Assembly: GCF_037076355.1 (NCBI RefSeq)
Contig: NZ_AP026968.1
Span: 2,186,501 to 2,250,500 of the forward strand
From: Streptococcus parapneumoniae
Lineage (GTDB): Bacteria > Bacillota > Bacilli > Lactobacillales > Streptococcaceae
Direction: 5' to 3'
DNA length: 64,000 bases
Shown here one piece after another: positions 1-14,500 of the stretch. Numbering within the stretch: the stretch's first letter is position 1; each line of letters opens with the position of its first letter. Below the pieces are notes generated by a model. That model was not told the origin of the DNA, searched no databases, and worked only from the letters and a program-made list of their open reading frames with translations. Both the position numbers and the translations under genes were made by a program.

Positions 1-3000
1 ACTCTGGTGTCTTACCTGTTGTATCTACAGCCTTATTACGCTCTGTATCTAATCCATTCTTAGCTTCTCTTAATCCTGAATTATCTGACTTCGCTTCTAA
101 CAGATTCTTAGCTGCTTCTAATTTCGCTTGTGCTGCTTCTACTTTCGCTTTCGCATCTGCTACTTCTGCTTCTGTCGCGTTCTCACCTTTGTTTAATGCA
201 TTTTGCGCTGCTTCCTTAGCTTCAGTTACTGCTTGTTGAGCTTCTGCTTTTGCTGCATTGTATTTTTCTACACTTGCTGGTGTCATTCCGTCTGTTGATA
301 CTGGCGCGTCCAATCCTTCTTTTGCAGTTGTTAACTCTTGTTTTGCTTGCGCTGTTGCTGCTGTTGTTAATCCTGCTTCTGCTTCTGCTAACTTCTCTTT
401 CGCTTTATTTACTTTCGTAATTTCTGCTTGGATGTCTTGTGCTGTTGCATTTTGATTGTCTAACACTGTTTGCGCTGCTTCTGATGCTTCTTTTGCTTTT
501 TGTTTTGCATCATTGTACGCTGATACTGACTCTGGTGTCTTACCTGTTGTATCTACAGCCTTATTACGCTCTGTATCTAATCCATTCTTAGCTTCTCTTA
601 ATCCTGAATTATCTGACTTCGCTTCTAACAGATTCTTAGCTGCTTCTAATTTCGCTTGTGCTGCTTCTACTTTCGCTTTCGCATCTGCTACTTCTGCTTC
701 TGTCGCGTTCTCACCTTTGTTTAATGCATTTTGCGCTGCTTCCTTAGCTTCAGTTACTGCTTGTTGAGCTTCTGCTTTTGCTGCATTGTATTTTTCTACA
801 CTTGCTGGTGTCATTCCGTCTGTTGATACTGGCGCGTCCAATCCTTCTTTTGCAGTTGTTAACTCTTGTTTTGCTTGCGCTGTTGCTGCTGTTGTTAATC
901 CTGCTTCTGCTTCTGCTAACTTCTCTTTCGCTTTATTTACTTTCGTAATTTCTGCTTGGATGTCTTGTGCTGTTGCATTTTGATTGTCTAACACTGTTTG
1001 CGCTGCTTCTGATGCTTCTTTTGCTTTTTGTTTTGCATCATTGTACGCTGATACTGACTCTGGTGTCTTACCTGTTGTATCTACAGCCTTATTACGCTCT
1101 GTATCTAATCCATTCTTAGCTTCTCTTAATCCTGAATTATCTGACTTCGCTTCTAACAGATTCTTAGCTGCTTCTAATTTCGCTTGTGCTGCTTCTACTT
1201 TCGCTTTCGCATCTGCTACTTCTGCTTCTGTCGCGTTCTCACCTTTGTTTAATGCATTTTGCGCTGCTTCCTTAGCTTCAGTTACTGCTTGTTGAGCTTC
1301 TGCTTTTGCTGCATTGTATTTTTCTACACTTGCTGGTGTCATTCCGTCTGTTGATACTGGCGCGTCCAATCCTTCTTTTGCAGTTGTTAACTCTTGTTTT
1401 GCTTGCGCTGTTGCTGCTGTTGTTAATCCTGCTTCTGCTTCTGCTAACTTCTCTTTCGCTTTATTTACTTTCGTAATTTCTGCTTGGATGTCTTGTGCTG
1501 TTGCATTTTGATTGTCTAACACTGTTTGCGCTGCTTCTGATGCTTCTTTTGCTTTTTGTTTTGCATCATTGTACGCTGATACTGACTCTGGTGTCTTACC
1601 TGTTGTATCTACAGCCTTATTACGCTCTGTATCTAATCCATTCTTAGCTTCTCTTAATCCTGAATTATCTGACTTCGCTTCTAACAGATTCTTAGCTGCT
1701 TCTAATTTCGCTTGTGCTGCTTCTACTTTCGCTTTCGCATCTGCTACTTCTGCTTCTGTCGCGTTCTCACCTTTGTTTAATGCATTTTGCGCTGCTTCCT
1801 TAGCTTCAGTTACTGCTTGTTGAGCTTCTGCTTTTGCTGCATTGTATTTTTCTACACTTGCTGGTGTCATTCCGTCTGTTGATACTGGCGCGTCCAATCC
1901 TTCTTTTGCAGTTGTTAACTCTTGTTTTGCTTGCGCTGTTGCTGCTGTTGTTAATCCTGCTTCTGCTTCTGCTAACTTCTCTTTCGCTTTATTTACTTTC
2001 GTAATTTCTGCTTGGATGTCTTGTGCTGTTGCATTTTGATTGTCTAACACTGTTTGCGCTGCTTCTGATGCTTCTTTTGCTTTTTGTTTTGCATCATTGT
2101 ACGCTGATACTGACTCTGGTGTCTTACCTGTTGTATCTACAGCCTTATTACGCTCTGTATCTAATCCATTCTTAGCTTCTCTTAATCCTGAATTATCTGA
2201 CTTCGCTTCTAACAGATTCTTAGCTGCTTCTAATTTCGCTTGTGCTGCTTCTACTTTCGCTTTCGCATCTGCTACTTCTGCTTCTGTCGCGTTCTCACCT
2301 TTGTTTAATGCATTTTGCGCTGCTTCCTTAGCTTCAGTTACTGCTTGTTGAGCTTCTGCTTTTGCTGCATTGTATTTTTCTACACTTGCTGGTGTCATTC
2401 CGTCTGTTGATACTGGCGCGTCCAATCCTTCTTTTGCAGTTGTTAACTCTTGTTTTGCTTGCGCTGTTGCTGCTGTTGTTAATCCTGCTTCTGCTTCTGC
2501 TAACTTCTCTTTCGCTTTATTTACTTTCGTAATTTCTGCTTGGATGTCTTGTGCTGTTGCATTTTGATTGTCTAACACTGTTTGCGCTGCTTCTGATGCT
2601 TCTTTTGCTTTTTGTTTTGCATCATTGTACGCTGATACTGACTCTGGTGTCTTACCTGTTGTATCTACAGCCTTATTACGCTCTGTATCTAATCCATTCT
2701 TAGCTTCTCTTAATCCTGAATTATCTGACTTCGCTTCTAACAGATTCTTAGCTGCTTCTAATTTCGCTTGTGCTGCTTCTACTTTCGCTTTCGCATCTGC
2801 TACTTCTGCTTCTGTCGCGTTCTCACCTTTGTTTAATGCATTTTGCGCTGCTTCCTTAGCTTCAGTTACTGCTTGTTGAGCTTCTGCTTTTGCTGCATTG
2901 TATTTTTCTACACTTGCTGGTGTCATTCCGTCTGTTGATACTGGCGCGTCCAATCCTTCTTTTGCAGTTGTTAACTCTTGTTTTGCTTGCGCTGTTGCTG

Positions 3001-6000
3001 CTGTTGTTAATCCTGCTTCTGCTTCTGCTAACTTCTCTTTCGCTTTATTTACTTTCGTAATTTCTGCTTGGATGTCTTGTGCTGTTGCATTTTGATTGTC
3101 TAACACTGTTTGCGCTGCTTCTGATGCTTCTTTTGCTTTTTGTTTTGCATCATTGTACGCTGATACTGACTCTGGTGTCTTACCTGTTGTATCTACAGCC
3201 TTATTACGCTCTGTATCTAATCCATTCTTAGCTTCTCTTAATCCTGAATTATCTGACTTCGCTTCTAACAGATTCTTAGCTGCTTCTAATTTCGCTTGTG
3301 CTGCTTCTACTTTCGCTTTCGCATCTGCTACTTCTGCTTCTGTCGCGTTCTCACCTTTGTTTAATGCATTTTGCGCTGCTTCCTTAGCTTCAGTTACTGC
3401 TTGTTGAGCTTCTGCTTTTGCTGCATTGTATTTTTCTACACTTGCTGGTGTCATTCCGTCTGTTGATACTGGCGCGTCCAATCCTTCTTTTGCAGTTGTT
3501 AACTCTTGTTTTGCTTGCGCTGTTGCTGCTGTTGTTAATCCTGCTTCTGCTTCTGCTAACTTCTCTTTCGCTTTATTTACTTTCGTAATTTCTGCTTGGA
3601 TGTCTTGTGCTGTTGCATTTTGATTGTCTAACACTGTTTGCGCTGCTTCTGATGCTTCTTTTGCTTTTTGTTTTGCATCATTGTACGCTGATACTGACTC
3701 TGGTGTCTTACCTGTTGTATCTACAGCCTTATTACGCTCTGTATCTAATCCATTCTTAGCTTCTCTTAATCCTGAATTATCTGACTTCGCTTCTAACAGA
3801 TTCTTAGCTGCTTCTAATTTCGCTTGTGCTGCTTCTACTTTCGCTTTCGCATCTGCTACTTCTGCTTCTGTCGCGTTCTCACCTTTGTTTAATGCATTTT
3901 GCGCTGCTTCCTTAGCTTCAGTTACTGCTTGTTGAGCTTCTGCTTTTGCTGCATTGTATTTTTCTACACTTGCTGGTGTCATTCCGTCTGTTGATACTGG
4001 CGCGTCCAATCCTTCTTTTGCAGTTGTTAACTCTTGTTTTGCTTGCGCTGTTGCTGCTGTTGTTAATCCTGCTTCTGCTTCTGCTAACTTCTCTTTCGCT
4101 TTATTTACTTTCGTAATTTCTGCTTGGATGTCTTGTGCTGTTGCATTTTGATTGTCTAACACTGTTTGCGCTGCTTCTGATGCTTCTTTTGCTTTTTGTT
4201 TTGCATCATTGTACGCTGATACTGACTCTGGTGTCTTACCTGTTGTATCTACAGCCTTATTACGCTCTGTATCTAATCCATTCTTAGCTTCTCTTAATCC
4301 TGAATTATCTGACTTCGCTTCTAACAGATTCTTAGCTGCTTCTAATTTCGCTTGTGCTGCTTCTACTTTCGCTTTCGCATCTGCTACTTCTGCTTCTGTC
4401 GCGTTCTCACCTTTGTTTAATGCATTTTGCGCTGCTTCCTTAGCTTCAGTTACTGCTTGTTGAGCTTCTGCTTTTGCTGCATTGTATTTTTCTACACTTG
4501 CTGGTGTCATTCCGTCTGTTGATACTGGCGCGTCCAATCCTTCTTTTGCAGTTGTTAACTCTTGTTTTGCTTGCGCTGTTGCTGCTGTTGTTAATCCTGC
4601 TTCTGCTTCTGCTAACTTCTCTTTCGCTTTATTTACTTTCGTAATTTCTGCTTGGATGTCTTGTGCTGTTGCATTTTGATTGTCTAACACTGTTTGCGCT
4701 GCTTCTGATGCTTCTTTTGCTTTTTGTTTTGCATCATTGTACGCTGATACTGACTCTGGTGTCTTACCTGTTGTATCTACAGCCTTATTACGCTCTGTAT
4801 CTAATCCATTCTTAGCTTCTCTTAATCCTGAATTATCTGACTTCGCTTCTAACAGATTCTTAGCTGCTTCTAATTTCGCTTGTGCTGCTTCTACTTTCGC
4901 TTTCGCATCTGCTACTTCTGCTTCTGTCGCGTTCTCACCTTTGTTTAATGCATTTTGCGCTGCTTCCTTAGCTTCAGTTACTGCTTGTTGAGCTTCTGCT
5001 TTTGCTGCATTGTATTTTTCTACACTTGCTGGTGTCATTCCGTCTGTTGATACTGGCGCGTCCAATCCTTCTTTTGCAGTTGTTAACTCTTGTTTTGCTT
5101 GCGCTGTTGCTGCTGTTGTTAATCCTGCTTCTGCTTCTGCTAACTTCTCTTTCGCTTTATTTACTTTCGTAATTTCTGCTTGGATGTCTTGTGCTGTTGC
5201 ATTTTGATTGTCTAACACTGTTTGCGCTGCTTCTGATGCTTCTTTTGCTTTTTGTTTTGCATCATTGTACGCTGATACTGACTCTGGTGTCTTACCTGTT
5301 GTATCTACAGCCTTATTACGCTCTGTATCTAATCCATTCTTAGCTTCTCTTAATCCTGAATTATCTGACTTCGCTTCTAACAGATTCTTAGCTGCTTCTA
5401 ATTTCGCTTGTGCTGCTTCTACTTTCGCTTTCGCATCTGCTACTTCTGCTTCTGTCGCGTTCTCACCTTTGTTTAATGCATTTTGCGCTGCTTCCTTAGC
5501 TTCAGTTACTGCTTGTTGAGCTTCTGCTTTTGCTGCATTGTATTTTTCTACACTTGCTGGTGTCATTCCGTCTGTTGATACTGGCGCGTCCAATCCTTCT
5601 TTTGCAGTTGTTAACTCTTGTTTTGCTTGCGCTGTTGCTGCTGTTGTTAATCCTGCTTCTGCTTCTGCTAACTTCTCTTTCGCTTTATTTACTTTCGTAA
5701 TTTCTGCTTGGATGTCTTGTGCTGTTGCATTTTGATTGTCTAACACTGTTTGCGCTGCTTCTGATGCTTCTTTTGCTTTTTGTTTTGCATCATTGTACGC
5801 TGATACTGACTCTGGTGTCTTACCTGTTGTATCTACAGCCTTATTACGCTCTGTATCTAATCCATTCTTAGCTTCTCTTAATCCTGAATTATCTGACTTC
5901 GCTTCTAACAGATTCTTAGCTGCTTCTAATTTCGCTTGTGCTGCTTCTACTTTCGCTTTCGCATCTGCTACTTCTGCTTCTGTCGCGTTCTCACCTTTGT

Positions 6001-8513
6001 TTAATGCATTTTGCGCTGCTTCCTTAGCTTCAGTTACTGCTTGTTGAGCTTCTGCTTTTGCTGCATTGTATTTTTCTACACTTGCTGGTGTCATTCCGTC
6101 TGTTGATACTGGCGCGTCCAATCCTTCTTTTGCAGTTGTTAACTCTTGTTTTGCTTGCGCTGTTGCTGCTGTTGTTAATCCTGCTTCTGCTTCTGCTAAC
6201 TTCTCTTTCGCTTTATTTACTTTCGTAATTTCTGCTTGGATGTCTTGTGCTGTTGCATTTTGATTGTCTAACACTGTTTGCGCTGCTTCTGATGCTTCTT
6301 TTGCTTTTTGTTTTGCATCATTGTACGCTGATACTGACTCTGGTGTCTTACCTGTTGTATCTACAGCCTTATTACGCTCTGTATCTAATCCATTCTTAGC
6401 TTCTCTTAATCCTGAATTATCTGACTTCGCTTCTAACAGATTCTTAGCTGCTTCTAATTTCGCTTGTGCTGCTTCTACTTTCGCTTTCGCATCTGCTACT
6501 TCTGCTTCTGTCGCGTTCTCACCTTTGTTTAATGCATTTTGCGCTGCTTCCTTAGCTTCAGTTACTGCTTGTTGAGCTTCTGCTTTTGCTGCATTGTATT
6601 TTTCTACACTTGCTGGTGTCATTCCGTCTGTTGATACTGGCGCGTCCAATCCTTCTTTTGCAGTTGTTAACTCTTGTTTTGCTTGCGCTGTTGCTGCTGT
6701 TGTTAATCCTGCTTCTGCTTCTGCTAACTTCTCTTTCGCTTTATTTACTTTCGTAATTTCTGCTTGGATGTCTTGTGCTGTTGCATTTTGATTGTCTAAC
6801 ACTGTTTGCGCTGCTTCTGATGCTTCTTTTGCTTTTTGTTTTGCATCATTGTACGCTGATACTGACTCTGGTGTCTTACCTGTTGTATCTACAGCCTTAT
6901 TACGCTCTGTATCTAATCCATTCTTAGCTTCTCTTAATCCTGAATTATCTGACTTCGCTTCTAACAGATTCTTAGCTGCTTCTAATTTCGCTTGTGCTGC
7001 TTCTACTTTCGCTTTCGCATCTGCTACTTCTGCTTCTGTCGCGTTCTCACCTTTGTTTAATGCATTTTGCGCTGCTTCCTTAGCTTCAGTTACTGCTTGT
7101 TGAGCTTCTGCTTTTGCTGCATTGTATTTTTCTACACTTGCTGGTGTCATTCCGTCTGTTGATACTGGCGCGTCCAATCCTTCTTTTGCAGTTGTTAACT
7201 CTTGTTTTGCTTGCGCTGTTGCTGCTGTTGTTAATCCTGCTTCTGCTTCTGCTAACTTCTCTTTCGCTTTATTTACTTTCGTAATTTCTGCTTGGATGTC
7301 TTGTGCTGTTGCATTTTGATTGTCTAACACTGTTTGCGCTGCTTCTGATGCTTCTTTTGCTTTTTGTTTTGCATCATTGTACGCTGATACTGACTCTGGT
7401 GTCTTACCTGTTGTATCTACAGCCTTATTACGCTCTGTATCTAATCCATTCTTAGCTTCTCTTAATCCTGAATTATCTGACTTCGCTTCTAACAGATTCT
7501 TAGCTGCTTCTAATTTCGCTTGTGCTGCTTCTACTTTCGCTTTCGCATCTGCTACTTCTGCTTCTGTCGCGTTCTCACCTTTGTTTAATGCATTTTGCGC
7601 TGCTTCCTTAGCTTCAGTTACTGCTTGTTGAGCTTCTGCTTTTGCTGCATTGTATTTTTCTACACTTGCTGGTGTCATTCCGTCTGTTGATACTGGCGCG
7701 TCCAATCCTTCTTTTGCAGTTGTTAACTCTTGTTTTGCTTGCGCTGTTGCTGCTGTTGTTAATCCTGCTTCTGCTTCTGCTAACTTCTCTTTCGCTTTAT
7801 TTACTTTCGTAATTTCTGCTTGGATGTCTTGTGCTGTTGCATTTTGATTGTCTAACACTGTTTGCGCTGCTTCTGATGCTTCTTTTGCTTTTTGTTTTGC
7901 ATCATTGTACGCTGATACTGACTCTGGTGTCTTACCTGTTGTATCTACAGCCTTATTACGCTCTGTATCTAATCCATTCTTAGCTTCTCTTAATCCTGAA
8001 TTATCTGACTTCGCTTCTAACAGATTCTTAGCTGCTTCTAATTTCGCTTGTGCTGCTTCTACTTTCGCTTTCGCATCTGCTACTTCTGCTTCTGTCGCGT
8101 TCTCACCTTTGTTTAATGCATTTTGCGCTGCTTCCTTAGCTTCAGTTACTGCTTGTTGAGCTTCTGCTTTTGCTGCATTGTATTTTTCTACACTTGCTGG
8201 TGTCATTCCGTCTGTTGATACTGGCGCGTCCAATCCTTCTTTTGCAGTTGTTAACTCTTGTTTTGCTTGCGCTGTTGCTGCTGTTGTTAATCCTGCTTCT
8301 GCTTCTGCTAACTTCTCTTTCGCTTTATTTACTTTCGTAATTTCTGCTTGGATGTCTTGTGCTGTTGCATTTTGATTGTCTAACACTGTTTGCGCTGCTT
8401 CTGATGCTTCTTTTGCTTTTTGTTTTGCATCATTGTACGCTGATACTGACTCTGGTGTCTTACCTGTTGTATCTACAGCCTTATTACGCTCTGTATCTAA
8501 TCCATTCTTAGCT
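1..8513 (-). repeat. Tandem array of 528-bp repeats, about 16.1 copies
   Basis: The sequence repeats with a period of exactly 528 bp from base 1 to base 8513, and every copy I compared phase by phase was identical. Each unit encodes 176 residues in frame with the giant surface protein. A unit holds two FIVAR-like helical modules of about 86-90 residues, one containing TPASVEKYNAAKAEAQ and the other TPESVSAYNDAKQKAK. The unique side ends abruptly at 8513: the first module in protein order reads DNSGLTTAKNGLD where later copies read DNSGLREAKNGLD. The array continues past the left edge, so total copy number is unknown. Perfect identity over 8.5 kb implies very recent amplification or strong homogenisation. 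Confidence 0.97.
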
Positions 8514-11500
8514 GTTGTTAATCCTGAATTGTCAACTGCCGTTACTTCATAAGGTACTCTAATTATCTCAGTACTTCTATCTGTATAGGTTACCACAACT
8601 TCAAGATTATAATTTCCTACAGTTGTTGGATATTTTGTTCCTTCTTTTAGTGCAGCTGATTGTTTATTAACTACATCTACCGCTGCAAGTAATTCTTCGT
8701 CTGTCGTTGATTCTCCAGGTTTTTTCGTGATTTTCGTCACTTCAAAGTCATGTGTAGGAATTGAGATAGACGTTGGTGTCTCTTGACTCTTAAGTTCTCC
8801 TTCTCCTTTAGTAGCTATTGCTGTTACTTGACGACTTCCGTCAACAGAGTTAGAGTTTAGGACTAAGTAATCTCCTTCTCTTGTTATTCCAGAGTTAGAT
8901 GGTAGCGCCCAATTATTTTCTGAAGTAAGAGTATATTCTTCAATTCTATTTCCTTTTGGAATTGTTAACCTTACTTTATCCGCATCTGTCGGTAACTTAA
9001 TGCGAGTTGTTCCGTTGTCCTTATTCTCATAAGTTAACTCTACAGGTTTTGGATTTGTTACTATAATTGTTACATTATACTCACCAGGTCTACTTGTATC
9101 CAATTGTTCTTTTTCTGTTACTTGAACTTTGTATATCTTTTTACCTACTGTATCGATATCCGGAGTTCGTTCCCATGTTGCCTTAAAATCACTTGGGAAT
9201 TCTTTTTCTATATTTTTCTCAGTGTACTTAATACCTTTTTTGGCATCTTGTTTTAAAGCTTTTAATTCTGCACTTCCTTTTGGTTGCGTGATTGTTCTAC
9301 CTTCGAAGTTTCTATGTTTTGCTACATAGATATTTTCTTTATCACTAACAGCATCAAAGACTGTCTGTGTTACTGATAATGGAACTGATGATGATCCTAT
9401 AACTGATGTGTCATCAGTCTGGCGAAGATAACGATTTGCCGGTAAGTTATAGCTCCATTTTCCATTAATTGGTGTCACATCTTGACTTCCTCTTTCACCA
9501 CGACCATCTTGGAAATGAATAGTTACCTTCGTTGCACTTAGAAGCGCTGTTCCACTAATTACACGATCCGTATCACTTAATTTGGCATCTGCTCCTTGTC
9601 CTTCAGTTGAATTAAATGTAGGCTTTGTTGGTTTCGCCACTAATGAATGAGAAATATCAATAGTAGAACCATCCGGGAAGTTAGCGACAACTGTTCTATC
9701 TTTATCGTTGTCTCTTCCTGCTGTGTAAGTCACATTTGCAGGAAGTTTATCATTTCCTTGGTTTGCTTCTCGAACTTTATCTGCAAAACGTGTTTTTGCT
9801 TCTTGTTTGAAATTATTACCTTCAAGATCATCATTACCAAAAGTCGCTTTTTCTGTTTCTGTTGGATATTTTAGCGAATCTCTGTAGAAGTCTGCCATAG
9901 TTTTAACAACAATGTTCTTCTCAATAACATTAGACTCTTCACCTGCAGCATCAATTGTAGATAATACAAGTGTATAATTTCCAGCTGGTATTCTGTTGTT
10001 CACAGCAGATACTGATGTACCTGGTCTATTAACAGACATATCTCTATCTCTAAATACACGAACTCGTAATTTTCCTACGTTTGAAGCAGCATAACCTACT
10101 GTTAAACCATTATCATCCTCAACGTCGCTTCCCTCAAAATATCCTTTAAGTTCATCAACAGTTGGTGCGGCAAATACATGATTATCCTTAAGTTTAGGTG
10201 TATCCGTTCCAACTTCTTTAGTTAGTTTGACTGTCGGTCTTGTATTTGTAGGAGTTTCTGAAAGAATCCAATTTAATTCAGCCTGACGATTGACATCAAT
10301 TGGTTGATTAATCGCTCCTCCATTATATAAGTGTGCTCTGAATTTTACAGCCCCTCGCTCTGAACCGATTGTAAACGGTGAATTATATACACTATTATCT
10401 CTAACTTTTAGTGTAACTTTAGTCATAGCTTGATTATCTGGCTCTACTTCTGCTGTTAATTCAAGTTTATTAGTCGTAGCTGTGTCTGTTGCTAAAGTCC
10501 AATTATCTCCCACTTTCTTCAAGCCGATGTCTACTCCACCATTGTTTACTGAACCACCTATACGGATATATCCACCAGTTGTATCATGTGGTATGTGTAC
10601 AGTTATAGTTCGACCAGCTTGAAGTGGGGTATCTACAGTAGCTCTACCCATTAGAACACCAACTCTAATTGGTTCTGAATCTACACCATTTTTAACTTGT
10701 ACAACACTAATTTGTCTATCACTGTATTTCGCATTAAATCTAGAGGCTGTTTGTGTAAGCAATTCAGTTGGTGTTAATGTGTAATTCCAGCTACCATCTC
10801 TAGAAACATTAATTTCTTTCTCGTTACCATCTTGTAAAGTTAATTTTACTTTTTCGGCTCCTGCCATAGCTTGACCTGAAATAGTACGAGCAGTTGATAG
10901 AAGTCCAGAAACTGAAGAACGAGTTTCTAAATTATCAACACTCGGAGCTAGTGGTCGTGAAATTACCGTTACATCAACTTCTTCTGTTGAATTGTCTTGA
11001 TAAGTTAATGTAGTTTTAACCACCTTTTTAGTTCCAGCCGCAACAGCGGTTTGTTGTTCCTTAGCAACAACTGTTCGTTTATTATTAGCTTCTACACCTT
11101 CAAATAATTGTTCATTAGTTGGTGTTCCGTTAGCTGAAATAACAACATTCGTCGTTCTCGGAGCTACATGCTCTGGTATAGGGAATGTAGCCGTTCTCGC
11201 TTGTGACTTCACCTCTCCTGTTCCTCTAGTAGCAGATGTTGTAATAGGAGTGTCTCTATTCACTTTTCTGTAATCAAACGTAAGCTTACCATCCCTAAAA
11301 CTTACTCCATCCGGTAAGTCTCTTGTTGTCCAAGTATTACCTTGTTGTTTAGATACCGTTACTGTAGACATTACATTATTGTTATTTTTATAGTTTAATG
11401 TAACTTCTTCTGCGTCTGTCGGTAATGTAACTTCTACATCTCCGCTTTGACGTGTAGTACTAGTTGTTGCACTAGGTTGTTCAAACTTCGCTTTACTTTT

Positions 11501-14500
11501 TTCAGTAGTAGTTATTTTATTATCGTTTGATGCAATAACCGAAACTGGAGTACCATCCTCTACAGCACCTTTTGGAATGGATATTCTATGCTGATCAGAA
11601 TAAGTATTTATTCCATTATGAGATGTCCATGTTCTACCGTTTTTCGTGTATTCTAATGTTGTTGACGTAGTACGCCCTGTAGGTGTATAAGTTAAACTCA
11701 TACGCGTAGCATCTTCGGGAACACGGATTTCCACAGAACCATCAGCTTGAGCTGTATTTGTTAACCCTGTTAATCTTCCTAAAGCTTTAGTAGTAGCTGG
11801 AGTACTAAATTCTGATGTATCTGTTTTTTGTTTAACAGTTACTTCAGAACCTGCTTGTGCTGTATCTTGTTGAAGTTGAATTTCACCTAGACCATCAGTC
11901 TCATTTGTAATTGATACTGTAGCATCAGCATTCGCATTATCTTTATCCCAGTTTCCATTGTTTTTCGTAAATCCTACTGTTTTAGTAACTCCATTTGCAT
12001 TAACATAAGTAAGTGTCACTTTTGTAGCCCCGCCTTGACCTACTTTCGCTTTCACTACTAAATCTTCTGAATTTTGAGAAATTTCCGGTGTTTGTGGAGC
12101 TTCTGTTGTACTTTGTACACTAGCGCTAAAATCAGATTCTACTTTTTGATTTGCATCGTTTGGCATATAAATCGTTTTTGCACGAATATTTCCAGAAAGT
12201 GGTAATGTGCCGTTTACTGTTACCGTAACATTATTTTTAACAGCTGTATAAGACTCGTTATCATCTTTCGCTACATTTACTGAACCAATCTCAGCATCAC
12301 CATTGTATAATTTAACTGTTGTTCCTGGCGTAACATTATTAACTGTCACTGTTTGATTTCTCTTATTCGCTTTTCCAGCTAGAGATGCAACATCAACAGA
12401 TGGTACTTTAGGTTTAGACACAAACGTAATTACATGGTCTTCTGAACGTTTATCTTGATAATCCTGGGCATCTTGAGAATTTGGATAGAAAACTCGAATT
12501 GTATCCTGACGTTTCCCTAGATAATTTGCTGTTTGATTACGTGTATCTCCTCCATATCCGGCAGTATATCCATTTTCTGTATTCGATTTCCAATAATATT
12601 TAACATTAGTGTTAAAGTTAGATCTTAAATATCCCCCAGTTGCACTGGTAGAAGCTGAGAAGTTGGTACCTACTGTTGTTTCATAAATACCATTCCCGTT
12701 CACAGTTGCGTGATAGACCGGTGTACTGATTGTTACATTTTTAACTTCATCTTTGGCTGCTCCGTTTCCATCTGTTACATGGTAGGTAACTTTCACTACT
12801 CCTGTTTTATCAAGACCTTCAGTTGCTGTATTTGGTTGGCTTTCCCAAGTTACATCTGCTGCTGATGGTTTCGTAACATTTTGATTATTATTTTTAAATT
12901 GAATATAAGTTTCTGGATTTCCTCCATCTTGTAATGTTTTACCTTTAACTTGAGGAAACTTAGTTTGCTTAGCTTCTACTTTTGGAAGAACTTCATAACG
13001 CAAGTAGTAAGTAGCTGTATTATTTGATGCATCTTTTACGGTAATTTGAGCTGTATGTTGTCCTACCTCTTGCGTATCTGCAACATTCCCACTAAATGTC
13101 GAACCACTATATTTACTATTTTCTTTGGCATTTGTTTGACTTTGGAACTGATCTCCAAAATTCTGTTTAGTAATTCCAGCAGGGATATCTGTTATATCCA
13201 ACTCCTTGACACCACCTATATTATCCCAAACCTTCAGTTTCGGTGCAAATGCACTTCCTTGTACAACCTTGTATATCGGAGTTGTAGCATCATTTGCAGT
13301 AGTTGGAAGAACAGTGTCACCTAAACTCACCTTCGGTGCTGTTTTATCTCCTTTTACTATTACGTTAGTATTTGTTGAGTCTAAACTTTGTCCTTCTTCA
13401 CGTTGACTAACTCCAACTGGATAGCCCTCTCTACTCGTCCCGTATGGAATATGGATTGTCCCTGTTCCATCTGAGTTAGTCGAAATAGTTATATTGTTAT
13501 TGTTTTGTGAAGCTTTGACCCATGAATTTCCTACTTTAGTGAATGTTTCCTGAGCACCAAAGACATTCGGAGGGAAATAAGTAACTATCGCCCTATTAGC
13601 CGTACCTTGTCCAACTTTGGCAGTAACCTCTAAAGTATCTGGATCTTGACTTACTTCCGCTTTTATTGGGTATTGTGTTATTGGATTAGTTGCGTGTATT
13701 TCATCAGTACTCAAAGTAGAAACTAGGTTTTCATCTATTCTTCCTGTTGTTTTATCTACCAACGCAACAATAGCTCTAATTGGTTGAGTTCCTAATTTAT
13801 CCACCTTATCCTTATAGGTAGTAGGATCGAATATAGCTTTATGATCCCCATCTCTCGGTATTGTTTCTGCTATAATTTCATAACCTTCTGCTTTAGGAAC
13901 AACAGCATTCTCATTATTACGTCCACCTCTAACTAAAAAGACTCTCCATTGTTTGCCCTGCTGCACTTTACCATTACTAACACCCACATCTTTTACTGTT
14001 ATAATAATAGGCGGTTTGACTGTTTTTAGATTCTCTTGAGCTTTTCTTTCCAAGTCTTGTGAGGTTGTTTCAAAAGATGGGGCCGCTGGCGGATAATTAA
14101 TACGCGTGGTAAATGTTTTCTCTACTCCACTATTAGATACTGCTTTAAATACAAGTCTATAAGAACCTTGAAGATTTGCCGCCGGCACATCTACATTTAT
14201 CCCTTTTCTTGTGCTACTAGACGCGCTAGGCGGTTGGCTTGTCCTGAATCCAGGTAAGTTGTCTGGATTGTCCACTGTTACAGTTCTAATTCCATCTGGA
14301 GACTCAGCTATAAATGCGTGTTTTAAAACGTCGGTTCTTGGATTGTCTTTTTCTGAAAATTCAGTTATTGGTTTTCTATCGATTCTATCAGAAGTAGTGA
14401 TATAGCCAGTAGTTCCCACTCTTAGTCCATCTACTTTTTTATCAGAAGAAGGATCAGAATAAACTCCTTCAACATTTCTATTTGAACGGTCTAACCAGCT

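Noticed and set aside
258..8375. Alternating 65- and 103-residue plus-strand open frames in every repeat unit
   Set aside because: They are antisense shadows of the repetitive coding strand, with Ala/Ser/Phe-rich composition forced by the codons of the real protein and no ribosome binding sites.
1..8513. CRISPR-like array
   Set aside because: The 528-bp repeats have no spacers, are in frame with a long protein and have no cas genes nearby.
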